64,000 bases of DNA from Gammaproteobacteria bacterium (GTDB lineage: Bacteria > Pseudomonadota > Gammaproteobacteria > Acidiferrobacterales > Sulfurifustaceae), in contig SCRL01000046.1 in assembly GCA_004298065.1 (NCBI GenBank), positions 52,276 through 116,275 on the forward strand, in the 5' to 3' direction. The notes under the pieces are model-generated. The model saw only the letters and a list, made by a program, of their open reading frames with translations, made no database searches and was not told the DNA's origin. Each line of letters begins with the position of its first letter. Position 1 is the first letter of the stretch. Below, piece by piece: positions 34,644 through 43,474 of the stretch. The translations under genes were made by a program, and so were the position numbers.

Positions 34644-35888
34644 TCAGATGAAATTGATGTGCATCGGCCTCGGCTTGCCGGTGACGTCCGGCAGCGGGAT
34701 GCCCCGTTCGACCAGGTCGTGCAGCGTCTCGTTGACCTTGTCTTGGAGACACAGGGTGGCGCACTGGCGGCGGGCGTCGAACTTGTCGGAGGCAAGGTGT
34801 CCCATGACTTCCCGGTATTCCTCGCTCGCCCAGATATCCTTGAAGCGCTTTTCCTTGATGTCGCCGATATGGAAACGCGCGTAACGTTTGTGGAAAAACG
34901 AGCCGCAGGGGGCGACGATGCCCGTGCCCGACATTTGCAGGAACAGCGGCGGACCGAAGCACTTGGCGTAGCGGCGGTCGCGGCCCGTGCGAATCTTGGA
35001 CCACTTCACCTGCACCGAGTATTCCGGCGTCGACACGGCTTCCGCGACCTTCAGCAGTTCCTCGGCCAGCGGCGACTTGTACCAGTCGTAATCGACCCCA
35101 AGGCGCCCGCGCTCGTCGTCGCTGCAGTGCTTGATCACCGTGTAATCGACGCCGAGTTCGCGTCCGAGCAGGGCCAGCGGAATGACCTGGTCGGCGTATT
35201 CCGGCAACAACACCATCTGCAGGCCGATAGTGATGTTCGATTTCCGTTCCTTCTTCAGGCGAACGAGCTCGGCGATGTTCTCCAGCACCTTGTGATAGCT
35301 CTTCTCGGCGGTGCCCATGATCTGGGCGTACGAGACCGGATCTGCCGCGTTGATGTTGATGCGCAGGTACGTCAGGGCGTCCACCAGGCCGGGCATCTCC
35401 TCCTTCTTGAGCCGGAATCCGTTGGTGCCGGACGCGATATCGATGCCGTTGGCCTTCGCCTTCCGGATGAACTTGTGGTAATCCGGATTTTCGGTGCTCT
35501 CGCCGTCGCTCACGAGGCTGATGGCCTTGACACCCTCGCCCGGTTTGTGTCCGATCTCGACGCAATCGTCGAGGAAACCTTCGTAAGTCTCCCACGGAAC
35601 CGGGGCGGACGGGTTTTGCTGCAGTCCGGCATAACAGAAGGTGCACGCATAGCTGCATTTCTGCGTCAGCGCCATGTCGATGGTGATCGGCGCAACGTGC
35701 TCACCGCGCCGCCATGCATCGACGCGGTCCTTGTGAAAGGCGATCTTCGTGCTGTCGAGGTGAAAACGCGCGCGCGGGTCAATATCGAAATTGAGGATAT
35801 CGCGCCGCTTCACGTCCTGGATCTGGCCGCGAACGATCTTTTCTACGTCCACGCTCTCCCGTTCCATGATTTCTACATGTGCCGACAT
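34644..35888 (-). CDS. radical SAM/SPASM-domain enzyme (A)
   Basis: 414 residues, with a strong AAAGGAG RBS six bases before ATG 35888. The core begins near residue 68 with MALTQKCSYACTFC, a C-x3-C-x2-C iron-sulfur motif; LVSDGESTENPDYHKFI is the glycine/acidic segment. The C-terminal SPASM region has cysteines in KCFGPPLFLQ, PCGSFFHKR and the CATLC cluster, to bind extra clusters. SPASM enzymes modify peptides or sugars by radical chemistry. It ends PMHINFI, like the related enzyme at 44502 that ends HVNFI. An uncharacterised sugar or polyol step is inferred. A divergent AT-rich promoter region lies upstream. Confidence 0.85.
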   Translation of the reverse strand: MSAHVEIMERESVDVEKIVRGQIQDVKRRDILNFDIDPRARFHLDSTKIAFHKDRVDAWRRGEHVAPITIDMALTQKCSYACTFCYAGLQQNPSAPVPWETYEGFLDDCVEIGHKPGEGVKAISLVSDGESTENPDYHKFIRKAKANGIDIASGTNGFRLKKEEMPGLVDALTYLRININAADPVSYAQIMGTAEKSYHKVLENIAELVRLKKERKSNITIGLQMVLLPEYADQVIPLALLGRELGVDYTVIKHCSDDERGRLGVDYDWYKSPLAEELLKVAEAVSTPEYSVQVKWSKIRTGRDRRYAKCFGPPLFLQMSGTGIVAPCGSFFHKRYARFHIGDIKEKRFKDIWASEEYREVMGHLASDKFDARRQCATLCLQDKVNETLHDLVERGIPLPDVTGKPRPMHINFI

Positions 35889-36027
35889 GACTATCTCCTT
35901 TTATTAGAATTAGGCGATATGATTAGCGCACGATTCGATACAGTCGTTTTTTAAAAAATCACATATTTTATTATATATTAACGTACCGACATCAACCCAA
36001 AACCTTTCCGATTTTCGCTCTTCGATA
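35889..36027. promoter_or_regulatory. AT-rich divergent intergenic region with candidate leftward promoter
   Basis: A 139-base AT-rich island inside a GC-rich locus separates a leftward radical SAM gene from a rightward 120-codon gene. On the minus strand a perfect TATAAT lies at 35970-35975 and a TTGATG at 35990-35995. Their spacing is only 14 bases, so the pair is not ideal; other boxes may be used. A symmetric TTTTTTAAAAAA is at 35947-35958. The leftward RBS (AAAGGAG, 35895-35901) is excellent. Confidence 0.5.
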
Positions 36028-36390
36028 ATGAAAAAACCCGTCCCGAACCTCAGCCCCGCAACCGGTGTCAGCCACGATTACCGCATAGCGTTCGGCAATC
36101 TCTCCAATTACCTAGAAAGGATAAGGGATAACGACCCTCCGCGTACGCGGCATCTGGCCAAGCGCGCATTCCTGCATCGCGCCATACCCCGCTATGAGGA
36201 ATATTTCGACCCCGAAACGTACAGCGACGTCATTACCGATGCGAATCGCGAAACAGTCGCCAGTATCAACACGGTCGTCAGTACCCTCAACGAGCTGCGT
36301 CACGCCGATATCGTCGATTACGACCGGCTGCATCCCCTCGAACAGGAATTGCTGTCGCTGATCTCGGGCAGGCCGCGCACCGCCACGTAG
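36028..36390 (+). CDS. hypothetical protein, 120 residues, opposite strand
   Basis: A 120-codon frame on the plus strand, in the space between two leftward genes, with GC-rich third positions like its neighbours. The protein is charged, soluble and mostly helical in look (LSNYLERIRDND, PETYSDVITDANRE, HPLEQELLSLISG). No family is recognised and no RBS is seen before the ATG. The upstream AT-rich island could provide its promoter. It ends six bases before the convergent stop of the enolase-superfamily gene. Could be a chance frame, but no better frame exists here. Confidence 0.5.
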   Translation: MKKPVPNLSPATGVSHDYRIAFGNLSNYLERIRDNDPPRTRHLAKRAFLHRAIPRYEEYFDPETYSDVITDANRETVASINTVVSTLNELRHADIVDYDRLHPLEQELLSLISGRPRTAT

Positions 36391-36396
36391 CCGCGC

Positions 36397-37500
36397 CTAG
36401 TTCACACCGTACTGCCTGACGATCGCCTCCGGCAGGGCCACGCCCAGGCCGGTACACTCGGGCACATCGAGGCTGCCGTCAGCGAATGCCGGCTTCCAGG
36501 TGAGCAGCTCCTCGTAAATCGCGTTCCCGGAAGTGTCCATCTCGAGCAGGGTCGTGTTGGGCACACTGGCCATCAGATGTACCGTGGCCGCCAGCAGCAC
36601 GCCGGAGGAGAAATTGTGGGGTGAAACCGGCACGCCGTGCGCGCCGGCCAGCGCGCAAATATTGCGCGTTTCCATCAAGCCGCCCGCGCGGCCGATGTCC
36701 GGCATGATGACATCGGCGGCGGACGCATCCAGCAGGGTCTTGAACCCGTGGAGGCGGAATTCATTCTCGCCGGCGGCGATAGGCATGGGCGACTTGCTGC
36801 GAAGCCGCTGCATCGCGGCCGTCTCGTTCGGACTGACCGGCTCCTCGAGCCAGCGGATGTCGAACTCGCGCCACAGTTCGATCGCCTGCATCGCGTCGAG
36901 CGCGTGATACCCCGCGTTCAGGTCCACCATCAGCTCGATCTTCTCGCCAACGGCCTGCCGCACCGCCCGGAGCCGCGGGATTTCCTCGCGCGGCGGGCGC
37001 GCGCCGATGTGGATCTTGACGGTGCGATAACCCCGCCCGACGATGCGCCGCGCGTTCTCCGCCATCTTGCCCGCGTCTTCCTCCCAGTACACGTCGCTCG
37101 CATACGCCTCGAGCGTGTTCCGGCAGCGGCCGCCCAGAAGCTGGTAAACCGGGACGTCCAGCGCCTTGCCCTTGATGTCCCAGCACGCCATTTCAATGGC
37201 GCTGGCGGCGCAGATGGAGGCGCCCATGCGCTCGAAGTAGACGTCGTTATCAATAAGCGTCGCGCGAACCTGCTCGATATTGAAGGGGTCGAGGCCCGTC
37301 ACCCGGGCGGCCATCCTGTCGCGCACCAGCGCGCGAATGGATTCCGGGCTGCCGATGCCCTCCCCCAGGCCGGTAATGCCGGCGTCCGTCGAAACCTCGA
37401 CGATGGCATGGCGGCGCACGGTGAATCCGCCGCGCGATATCCGCATGGTGGATTTCAGCGGCTTCTGCAGGATATGGACGCGAATATCCGTAATGCGCAT
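36397..37500 (-). CDS. enolase-superfamily enzyme (mandelate racemase/muconate lactonizing type)
   Basis: 367 residues from ATG 37500 (an ATG at 37515 is also possible). The N-terminal capping domain is RITDIRVHILQKPL; the barrel has TVKIHIG (Lys-x-His in place of Lys-x-Lys), ELMVDLNAGY with the first metal Asp, WLEEPVSPNE with the second, AAGENEF with the third, and MPDIGRAGG. The superfamily abstracts a proton alpha to a carboxylate: dehydration, racemisation or epimerisation of sugar acids. Presence beside a ThDP enzyme suggests a sugar-acid or ulosonate intermediate. Substrate unknown. Confidence 0.88.
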   Translation of the reverse strand: MRITDIRVHILQKPLKSTMRISRGGFTVRRHAIVEVSTDAGITGLGEGIGSPESIRALVRDRMAARVTGLDPFNIEQVRATLIDNDVYFERMGASICAASAIEMACWDIKGKALDVPVYQLLGGRCRNTLEAYASDVYWEEDAGKMAENARRIVGRGYRTVKIHIGARPPREEIPRLRAVRQAVGEKIELMVDLNAGYHALDAMQAIELWREFDIRWLEEPVSPNETAAMQRLRSKSPMPIAAGENEFRLHGFKTLLDASAADVIMPDIGRAGGLMETRNICALAGAHGVPVSPHNFSSGVLLAATVHLMASVPNTTLLEMDTSGNAIYEELLTWKPAFADGSLDVPECTGLGVALPEAIVRQYGVN

Positions 37501-37531
37501 GGAGGCGCCTGGCATCGGCTGTGACGTCGGC

Positions 37532-40120
37532 TTAATCGAGAACTTCCGTGGGCGGAATGAGCATGTTTTCCTTGAATTCCTTGCGGTCGAGGAACGGATA
37601 AAGGTCCTCGAGCGGCTTGGAAATGATCGTGCCGTCCGGTTTCTTCAGCGACGACAGCCGCGGAATCAGCGGCTGGTCTTCGGGCATCATGATTTCGCAG
37701 ATGTACGGCCCGGGCTGCGCCAGCACGTCGTCGAGCTCGCGCAGCAGCGATGCCTGATCCGCTATCCGGCGCGCCGGAATGCCGTAGGCGTGCGCCACCT
37801 TCATCATGTCCGGGCAACTCAGGCCGCTGCCGCTTTCCGATCCCACATAGCGCCCGAAGTGGTTCTGTTGCATGTGCTTAATCGTCAGGTAGCCGCCGTT
37901 ATTGATGACAAACAGGATGATCGGGAGCCGGAAGTGCGCCATGGTCTGCAGCTCCTGGATATTCATCTGAAGCCCGCCGTCCCCGGAGATGCAGATGGTC
38001 TTGCGCCGGCCGTTTCCGAAGCAGGCGCCGATCGCGCCGGGCAGGCCGTAACCCATCGGCGCGTGGCCGCTCGCGGTCGTCAACCGCTGGCCGAGCTTTA
38101 CCTTGAAGGTCTGCATCGTGCAGGTGAAGCTCGTGCCCATGTCGGTCACGACCACGGCGTCGGCCGGCAGCCTGTCGGAAAGCCGGTCCACGAAATAGAA
38201 CGAATTGATGCCCTGCTTCAGGTCGCGGTACTCGGGCAGCGCCACGGGGTATTTCACCTTCCATTCCTGGCAACGGCGAACCCACGCGGCCGCGTCCGGT
38301 CTGGCGGCGCCCTTGTCCAGCCCGGACTGCATCTCGACGATGAACCGCCGGGCGTCCGCCACGATGCCGAGATCGACGTGCAGGGAAGGCTTGCTGATCT
38401 CGGCCTGGTCGATGTCGACCATGACGATGCGCGCCTCGCGCGCGAACGTCTGGTAGTTGTAGCCGACCTGCGGAATCGACATGCGCGAGCCGATCACCAG
38501 CAGCAAATCGGCGTTTTGCACCGCAAAGTTCGACGGGCGGTCGCCGAAAATACCGCTGCGACCGACATAGTACGGGTTCGACGAATCGAGCAGGTCGCTC
38601 GCCGTCCACGACGAGACGACCGGGATGCCCAGCGAATCGACCAGCCGGCGGAATTCGTCCTGCGCCCCGGCGAGACGCACGCCGTAGCCGCAGATCAGAA
38701 CCGGCCGCTTGGCGGAACGCAGCATGGACAGGCAGCTTTCCACCTGGGAGCCCACGGATTTTCGCCTCAGGCTGTTGACTTCCGGAGGCGGCGTGAAGCC
38801 GCGCAGCTCGCTCGGGTTGATCTGCCGGCTCTGCACGTCCAGCGGGATATCGACCCATACCGGCCCCGGCCGTCCGCTCTTGGCGATGTACGCCGCCTTT
38901 TCGAGTTCGTATCGGATGTCCTTCTCATTGGTAACGCAGACGGCGTACTTGGTGATGGGCCTGGCCAGGGTCACGACATCGGATTCCTGAATGCCGTATT
39001 GGCGCAACCCCGTCCCGTCGAGCAGGGTATCGCGCGTCACCTGCCCGGAGAGGTAGAGCGTCGGGATGGAATCGATCCAGGCACACGCAACGCCGGTCAG
39101 GGCGTTGGTGCCGCCGGGCCCGGTGGTAAAGAGGCCGACGCCCATGCCGGCGATCCGGGAGTAGGCCTCCGCCGCCATGGCGGCCGCCTGTTCGTGATGC
39201 GTCGGAATGTACGCCAGCCGCTCGCTCTTGCCGACGGAATCCACCAGATGCATGGCGCCGCCGCCGCTCACCGAAAACACATCTTTGACGCCCAGGTCGG
39301 CAATGAACGAAGCCACATAATCGGACAATTTCATCTGCTCCACTTCCTTCACGATAGTCAGAAACACGTAATCGGAGACATCCCTGCCGCTGATCAGCTC
39401 GCGCAGGGTGCCGGTTTCGTAGAGGCGCCCCACCTCGAGGCCGGGAATGGCGCCGGATCCGCCGCCGCGATATTCGATGACGGCCGCGACGCCCGCGCCT
39501 TCGCCCGCGGCATCGCTGTAATGGCCCGCGCGCACGCTGAAAACACAGCCCATGTGTTTCTGCGTATCGGTCTGCCCCGTGGCGGGAATACGGATCTTCA
39601 GCCAGTCATGGCGGTAATCGACCATGCTGTCGCTGCCTTCATAGGCCTTGCCCGCGCGGCCATAGGCATCGTTGGCGCGAACCAGGTCGGTTTTATTGGA
39701 CGGCGCCTCGATCTCCATGATCCACACGCCGTTTTCCGAAGGCGGGTAAATCGGGGAATCGCTGAATGCTTCCGTCGAATGAAAACAGCCCTTGTCGATC
39801 TGCACCGCGTCGATCTGGCCAAGGTTGAAACAGCCGTCCAGACCGCTGCATTGGACGTTCCCGGACAGCACAATCAGCCCGGTCGTTTTTCCCGGGTGAC
39901 AATGCATGGATGTCTTGCGCTTGCGGGCGATATGCAACACCCAGATGGCAACCTGGGAGTTGTCGAGCGCGAGATATTCGTATCCCCAGGGTTTCTTGAC
40001 GATGACATTCGAATAATCCCGCGTATCCGGCACGACCGAGGCGCCGGCGCGTGACGACAGCGCCTGCTCGAGCAGGGTGCGGTCCGGGTCGGCCGACAGA
40101 AAATTATAGATACGCGACAT
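37532..40120 (-). CDS. cupin - ThDP-dependent (acetolactate synthase-like) fusion protein
   Basis: 862 residues in one frame from ATG 40120. Residues 1-262 form a cupin-type region: VKKPWGYEYL near 41-50, and a metal motif SMHCHPGKTTG at 71-81 in which His-x-His is kept but the usual Glu is replaced. Residues 263-862 form a complete ThDP enzyme: catalytic Glu in HHEQAAAMAAEAYSRIAG, and the cofactor motif GDGG...INN. An ATG at codon 263 with AAGGAAG nine bases before it could give a separate 600-residue ThDP protein. Such enzymes add two-carbon units from pyruvate; YerE-type members make branched sugars. Substrate is not known. Confidence 0.85.
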   Translation of the reverse strand: MSRIYNFLSADPDRTLLEQALSSRAGASVVPDTRDYSNVIVKKPWGYEYLALDNSQVAIWVLHIARKRKTSMHCHPGKTTGLIVLSGNVQCSGLDGCFNLGQIDAVQIDKGCFHSTEAFSDSPIYPPSENGVWIMEIEAPSNKTDLVRANDAYGRAGKAYEGSDSMVDYRHDWLKIRIPATGQTDTQKHMGCVFSVRAGHYSDAAGEGAGVAAVIEYRGGGSGAIPGLEVGRLYETGTLRELISGRDVSDYVFLTIVKEVEQMKLSDYVASFIADLGVKDVFSVSGGGAMHLVDSVGKSERLAYIPTHHEQAAAMAAEAYSRIAGMGVGLFTTGPGGTNALTGVACAWIDSIPTLYLSGQVTRDTLLDGTGLRQYGIQESDVVTLARPITKYAVCVTNEKDIRYELEKAAYIAKSGRPGPVWVDIPLDVQSRQINPSELRGFTPPPEVNSLRRKSVGSQVESCLSMLRSAKRPVLICGYGVRLAGAQDEFRRLVDSLGIPVVSSWTASDLLDSSNPYYVGRSGIFGDRPSNFAVQNADLLLVIGSRMSIPQVGYNYQTFAREARIVMVDIDQAEISKPSLHVDLGIVADARRFIVEMQSGLDKGAARPDAAAWVRRCQEWKVKYPVALPEYRDLKQGINSFYFVDRLSDRLPADAVVVTDMGTSFTCTMQTFKVKLGQRLTTASGHAPMGYGLPGAIGACFGNGRRKTICISGDGGLQMNIQELQTMAHFRLPIILFVINNGGYLTIKHMQQNHFGRYVGSESGSGLSCPDMMKVAHAYGIPARRIADQASLLRELDDVLAQPGPYICEIMMPEDQPLIPRLSSLKKPDGTIISKPLEDLYPFLDRKEFKENMLIPPTEVLD

Positions 40121-40143
40121 GAAAACGCCCGTGGAAAACGTAA

Positions 40144-40674
40144 TCAGGCGGCCCGCTGCCTGGCCTTCATGTAATCGACCACGGCGCGCATGAAATCGCC
40201 GTTGTTCTTGTAGTGCGGCGAGGTGATCAGGTTTCCGTCCACCACCACGTCTTGCTCGAGGTACTGCGCGCCGGCATTGAGAATGTCGTCCTTGATCGAA
40301 ATGTAACCGGTAGCCTTGCGGCCCTTCATGATGCCTGCCGAGATGCACATCCACGGCCCGTGACAGATGGCGGCAACCAGCTTCCCGCGCGTGTACATGT
40401 CTCGCACGAACGCCTTGACCTCCTCGCGCATTCGCAGCCGGTCGGGCGACTCGAAACCGCCGGGCAGGACCGCCAGGTCGTAGTCTTCCACGCGCAGATC
40501 GTCGGTACTCCTGGTCACCTTCGCCGGCACGCCGTACTTGCCGTGAACGACCTTGCCCTCGGGGCTTGCGACATCGACCTTATAGCCCTCCTCCAGCAGA
40601 CGATAGTAGGGATAGGTGTATTCCTCGTCCTGGAAATTCTGCGCCACCAAAATAACCGATTTGATCATTTTCAT
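40144..40674 (-). CDS. DJ-1/PfpI-family protein
   Basis: 176 residues, class I glutamine amidotransferase-like fold. The nucleophile elbow AAICHGPW (Cys near 104) and the acidic residues in FQDEEYTYPYYRL near the start are kept, as in PfpI/YhbO proteins. Family activities include protein deglycase-type and glyoxalase-type hydrations of small aldehydes, and hydratase roles. In this cluster it may handle a reactive dicarbonyl sugar intermediate or its by-products. It overlaps the HAD gene in an ATGA junction. Confidence 0.88.
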   Translation of the reverse strand: MKMIKSVILVAQNFQDEEYTYPYYRLLEEGYKVDVASPEGKVVHGKYGVPAKVTRSTDDLRVEDYDLAVLPGGFESPDRLRMREEVKAFVRDMYTRGKLVAAICHGPWMCISAGIMKGRKATGYISIKDDILNAGAQYLEQDVVVDGNLITSPHYKNNGDFMRAVVDYMKARQRAA

Positions 40675-41339
40675 GCCCTCGTCAAAGCGCCTTGATTATT
40701 GAGCCTGTCCAGCAACATTTGCCGCAATTGTGCAAAACCATCGACCACTTCATGATCCCGCTCCCCGACCTGGAAGTTGTCCTTTCCGAAGCCGATGAAA
40801 TCGATGCCGACGCTGTCCGCCGCAGTCCGGTCATTGCTGGAGTCGCCGACATACACGGTCGATCGACGGTGCCAACCCAGATTCTGCATCAGGTTGCGTA
40901 TGTTTACCGCCTTGTCCTCGGGTGAACCGAGAATGGTATCGAAATAGCGATCCAGGCCGCGAAGACGGCAGATGGCACGCAACTCGTCCTGGTCCGACGC
41001 CGATACCAGCGCGAAACGGAAATCCCGTTTGCACTCCGCCAGAAAAGCCTCCGCGCCCGGCAACTCCGGCGCGCACGCCACATCCTTGGCAACTATTTGC
41101 GAATAGCGTCGCGCATCGCGCTCAACGAGCTCGTTCGGCGCCTGCTCGCCGCGGATCTGTTCGTAATAGTACCGAATCTTGCGATACCGGGATAAACCCC
41201 TATTGCCCCGAACGTATTGCATGAATCGATCCAGCCGGTCCCCGGTTTCGGCGGCGTACAGCGTCCGGAACCCCTCGATGCGTATCTCGTTGCTGTCCAC
41301 GATGACGCCATCGAAGTCGAAAATAATGTTTTGATACAT
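40671..41339 (-). CDS. HAD-superfamily phosphatase (subfamily IA)
   Basis: 222 residues from ATG 41339, the family start; an upstream extension is noise. Motif I is FDFDGVIVDSN, motif II LVSASD, and motifs III-IV are EDKAVNIRNLM and YVGDSSNDRTAADSVGIDFIG. A cap domain lies between motif I and II. It is next to a kinase/nucleotidyltransferase and a phosphosugar isomerase. The likely role is removing the phosphate from a 1,7-bisphosphate-type intermediate, as GmhB does in heptose synthesis, though it is not GmhB by sequence. Confidence 0.88.
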   Translation of the reverse strand: MYQNIIFDFDGVIVDSNEIRIEGFRTLYAAETGDRLDRFMQYVRGNRGLSRYRKIRYYYEQIRGEQAPNELVERDARRYSQIVAKDVACAPELPGAEAFLAECKRDFRFALVSASDQDELRAICRLRGLDRYFDTILGSPEDKAVNIRNLMQNLGWHRRSTVYVGDSSNDRTAADSVGIDFIGFGKDNFQVGERDHEVVDGFAQLRQMLLDRLNNQGALTRA

Positions 41340-41365
41340 GGATCGCCGCAGGAATCGACAGAAAC

Positions 41366-42889
41366 CTACTTCAGCAGCGTCGTGACGTACTTGGATAGGG
41401 CAGGCATGTTGACCGGTTCGCGGTTGCACACGATCTGGACGTCGAGCGCCGCGGCGGCGCTGCCCACGAAGACAGCCACCTCGGACGGGAGCCCGCCACC
41501 GAGGCAGAGGCCAGCGAGCGACAGAAAGGTATCGCCCGCGCCGATGCGGTCCACCACCTTGGTCGAGAGCGCCGGCACGGCATGGACCATGCCCTTGACG
41601 CGGTCAAGCATGATCGCACCCTTGGTGCCGCGCGTCACGGCGAAGTGCCTGGCGTGAACGCGGTCGCTGACGGTCGTGGCCACGGCCTCGATCGGATCAT
41701 GGCGGTTGTGCGCCGCCAGGCGCACCTCGGGCTCGTTGAGCGAGACGAAATCGGCGCGTGGATAGCGATGGATCACATGGAATCCGCGGTTGCCGCTGTT
41801 CACCTGGGTATTGACCGCCAGGTAGCGGGCGCGGTCGCACAGGACCTGGATGATGCCGGCGGAGATGAAGCCATTGCCGAAATCGGGAACGACGACGACG
41901 TCGTAGTCCGCGATATGGCGGGTAAGCCAGTCGCTCGCCCGGCGCTCGGTTTCGCCCGGCAGCGGGTCCTCGCGATAGAAGTACACCTCGAAAAACTTCG
42001 CGAGATCGGCGTCCACAAAGCGGCGCTTGGTGACCGTCGGCGCGCCCTCCATGTAGAAAAACACCGGTTCGATGTTTTTCTGGAGTTTCGAGCGGATAAA
42101 ATCCTCGTGACTGTCGACGGTGCCGAGGCCGGTCACCAGGGTCACGTCTTTGGCGAAACCGGCCAGGTGATTGGCCACCGCGATGGAGCCGCCGGCGAAC
42201 TGCTCCTCCGATTCGTACTTGACCGCCAGGATATTGCCCTTGCCGGTCTGTCCGAGCGGCGCGGTATAGTGGTACTGGTCGATGATGGCGTCACCGATCA
42301 CCAGCGCGCGCAGATTCGCAAGGGACTGCACCATTTTATGCACGTCCTTGTCGGACCAGCTCGCGCGGAACGTCTTCAGATACTCGCGCGTCTCGGGCGG
42401 AAACACGCCGAAATGTTCGTTCAGCAGGCTGCTCGAACTGAAGGTGATTTCATCGGTGTAGAACACCCGCCCACCGTGCGCCTCGGCGGCGTCCTGCTCA
42501 CGCCTGATGTTGCCGGTCACATCCTCGCTATGCGCGCGGTAATCGCTGCCCTTGGCATAGACCGTCGGCTTAACCTTGTTGATCGGATCGAGCGCGGTGT
42601 AATCATGATTGATGGCCACATAGTCCACGCACGCCAAGGCCGAAAGGTTCTCGGCCCGAAGCAGCTCGTTGAACACCGGCCGTCCGGGGCCCTTGTTCAC
42701 GTAAGCGTCGCCGGTGACGGTCACCACCAGCACGTCGCCCTCCTGTCTGGCCCGTTGCAGGTGCCGGATGTGACCGGCATGCATCAGGTCGAAGGTGCCG
42801 TGGCACAGAACCACGCGCTTGCCCTGCTCTTTCAGCGACTGCGACTGTACCGCCAGCTCGTCCAGTGTCAGGATCTTCCCGCTCGACAT
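41366..42889 (-). CDS. bifunctional nucleotidyltransferase-PfkB kinase, HldE-like with domains in reverse order
   Basis: 507 residues. The N-terminal 160 residues are a cytidylyltransferase-like domain: CHGTFDLMHAGHIRHLQRAR carries the HxGH motif. The C-terminal 330 residues are a PfkB kinase: LVIGDAIIDQYHYT, FAGGSIAVANHLAG, and DRIGAGDTFLSLAG with the catalytic Asp. HldE of enterics has the kinase first, then the transferase; here the order is swapped. With the SIS and HAD neighbours it would phosphorylate and activate a heptose-like sugar. It is distinct from the core-heptose kinase rfaE1 at 58.3 kb. Confidence 0.88.
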   Translation of the reverse strand: MSSGKILTLDELAVQSQSLKEQGKRVVLCHGTFDLMHAGHIRHLQRARQEGDVLVVTVTGDAYVNKGPGRPVFNELLRAENLSALACVDYVAINHDYTALDPINKVKPTVYAKGSDYRAHSEDVTGNIRREQDAAEAHGGRVFYTDEITFSSSSLLNEHFGVFPPETREYLKTFRASWSDKDVHKMVQSLANLRALVIGDAIIDQYHYTAPLGQTGKGNILAVKYESEEQFAGGSIAVANHLAGFAKDVTLVTGLGTVDSHEDFIRSKLQKNIEPVFFYMEGAPTVTKRRFVDADLAKFFEVYFYREDPLPGETERRASDWLTRHIADYDVVVVPDFGNGFISAGIIQVLCDRARYLAVNTQVNSGNRGFHVIHRYPRADFVSLNEPEVRLAAHNRHDPIEAVATTVSDRVHARHFAVTRGTKGAIMLDRVKGMVHAVPALSTKVVDRIGAGDTFLSLAGLCLGGGLPSEVAVFVGSAAAALDVQIVCNREPVNMPALSKYVTTLLK

Positions 42890-42891
42890 GC

Positions 42892-43467
42892 TTACCCCGC
42901 CTTGTGCTCCCGCCCGAACCGGTCGGCGATGTTATGGAGAATGAATTGGTGCCCGATCTCGACGAAACCGTAATCGCGGGAATCGAGCCATATATTGAGA
43001 TCGCCCATGGCGCGCAACGGGTTGTCGCGCTCGAAACCGCTCAGGGTCAGGACCTGGCCGCCCTTCTGTTTCACGGTCGCGGCGGCATTGCGGATGTTGG
43101 CCGACTTGCCGGAGCTGCTGATGGCCACCAGCACGTCGTCCCGGCCCGCGAGCTGGGACAGGATGCGCGCGAAGGCGTTCTCGTAACCGTAATCGTTGGC
43201 CATGCACGTGAGCAGCGAGGAGTCGTGCACCGTCTGGGCGCGCAGTTTCGCCACGTTCACGAAATCGGTGGTCGCATGGCTCGCGATACCGGCGCTGCCG
43301 CCGTTGCCGACCAGATAGACACTGCTGGAACGCTCACGCGCGGCGCGCAGCATCTGCATGGCGCGCGCGATGCCGTCCTCCAGCGACAGACGCGTGCCGC
43401 CGGCGTCGGTGAATTCGCTGCCCGCGAGCAGCGCCTGGAACTGCGCCACGCGCGCGCCGAGCGACAT
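42892..43467 (-). CDS. SIS-domain phosphosugar isomerase, GmhA-like variant
   Basis: 191 residues from ATG 43467, chosen because AAAGGA precedes it by ten bases. VYLVGNGGSAGIASHATTDF aligns with the GmhA motif NGGSAADAQHLAAEL, but the usual glutamate position is Asp. ISSSGKSANI is the SIS phosphate loop, and EIGHQFILHNIAD keeps a C-terminal histidine like that used by GmhA. It would isomerise a ketose-7-phosphate or similar. It differs clearly from the normal GmhA at 53317, so a different substrate is likely. Confidence 0.85.
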   Translation of the reverse strand: MSLGARVAQFQALLAGSEFTDAGGTRLSLEDGIARAMQMLRAARERSSSVYLVGNGGSAGIASHATTDFVNVAKLRAQTVHDSSLLTCMANDYGYENAFARILSQLAGRDDVLVAISSSGKSANIRNAAATVKQKGGQVLTLSGFERDNPLRAMGDLNIWLDSRDYGFVEIGHQFILHNIADRFGREHKAG

Positions 43468-43474
43468 GTCCGGA

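Noticed and set aside
37280..40054. A 924-codon open frame on the plus strand
   Set aside because: Antisense to the enolase-superfamily and cupin-ThDP genes, which have full catalytic motifs; the antisense protein has none.
40121..40354. Extension of the cupin-ThDP frame upstream by 78 codons
   Set aside because: It overlaps the PfpI gene out of frame and has no family similarity; ATG 40120 is a sound start.
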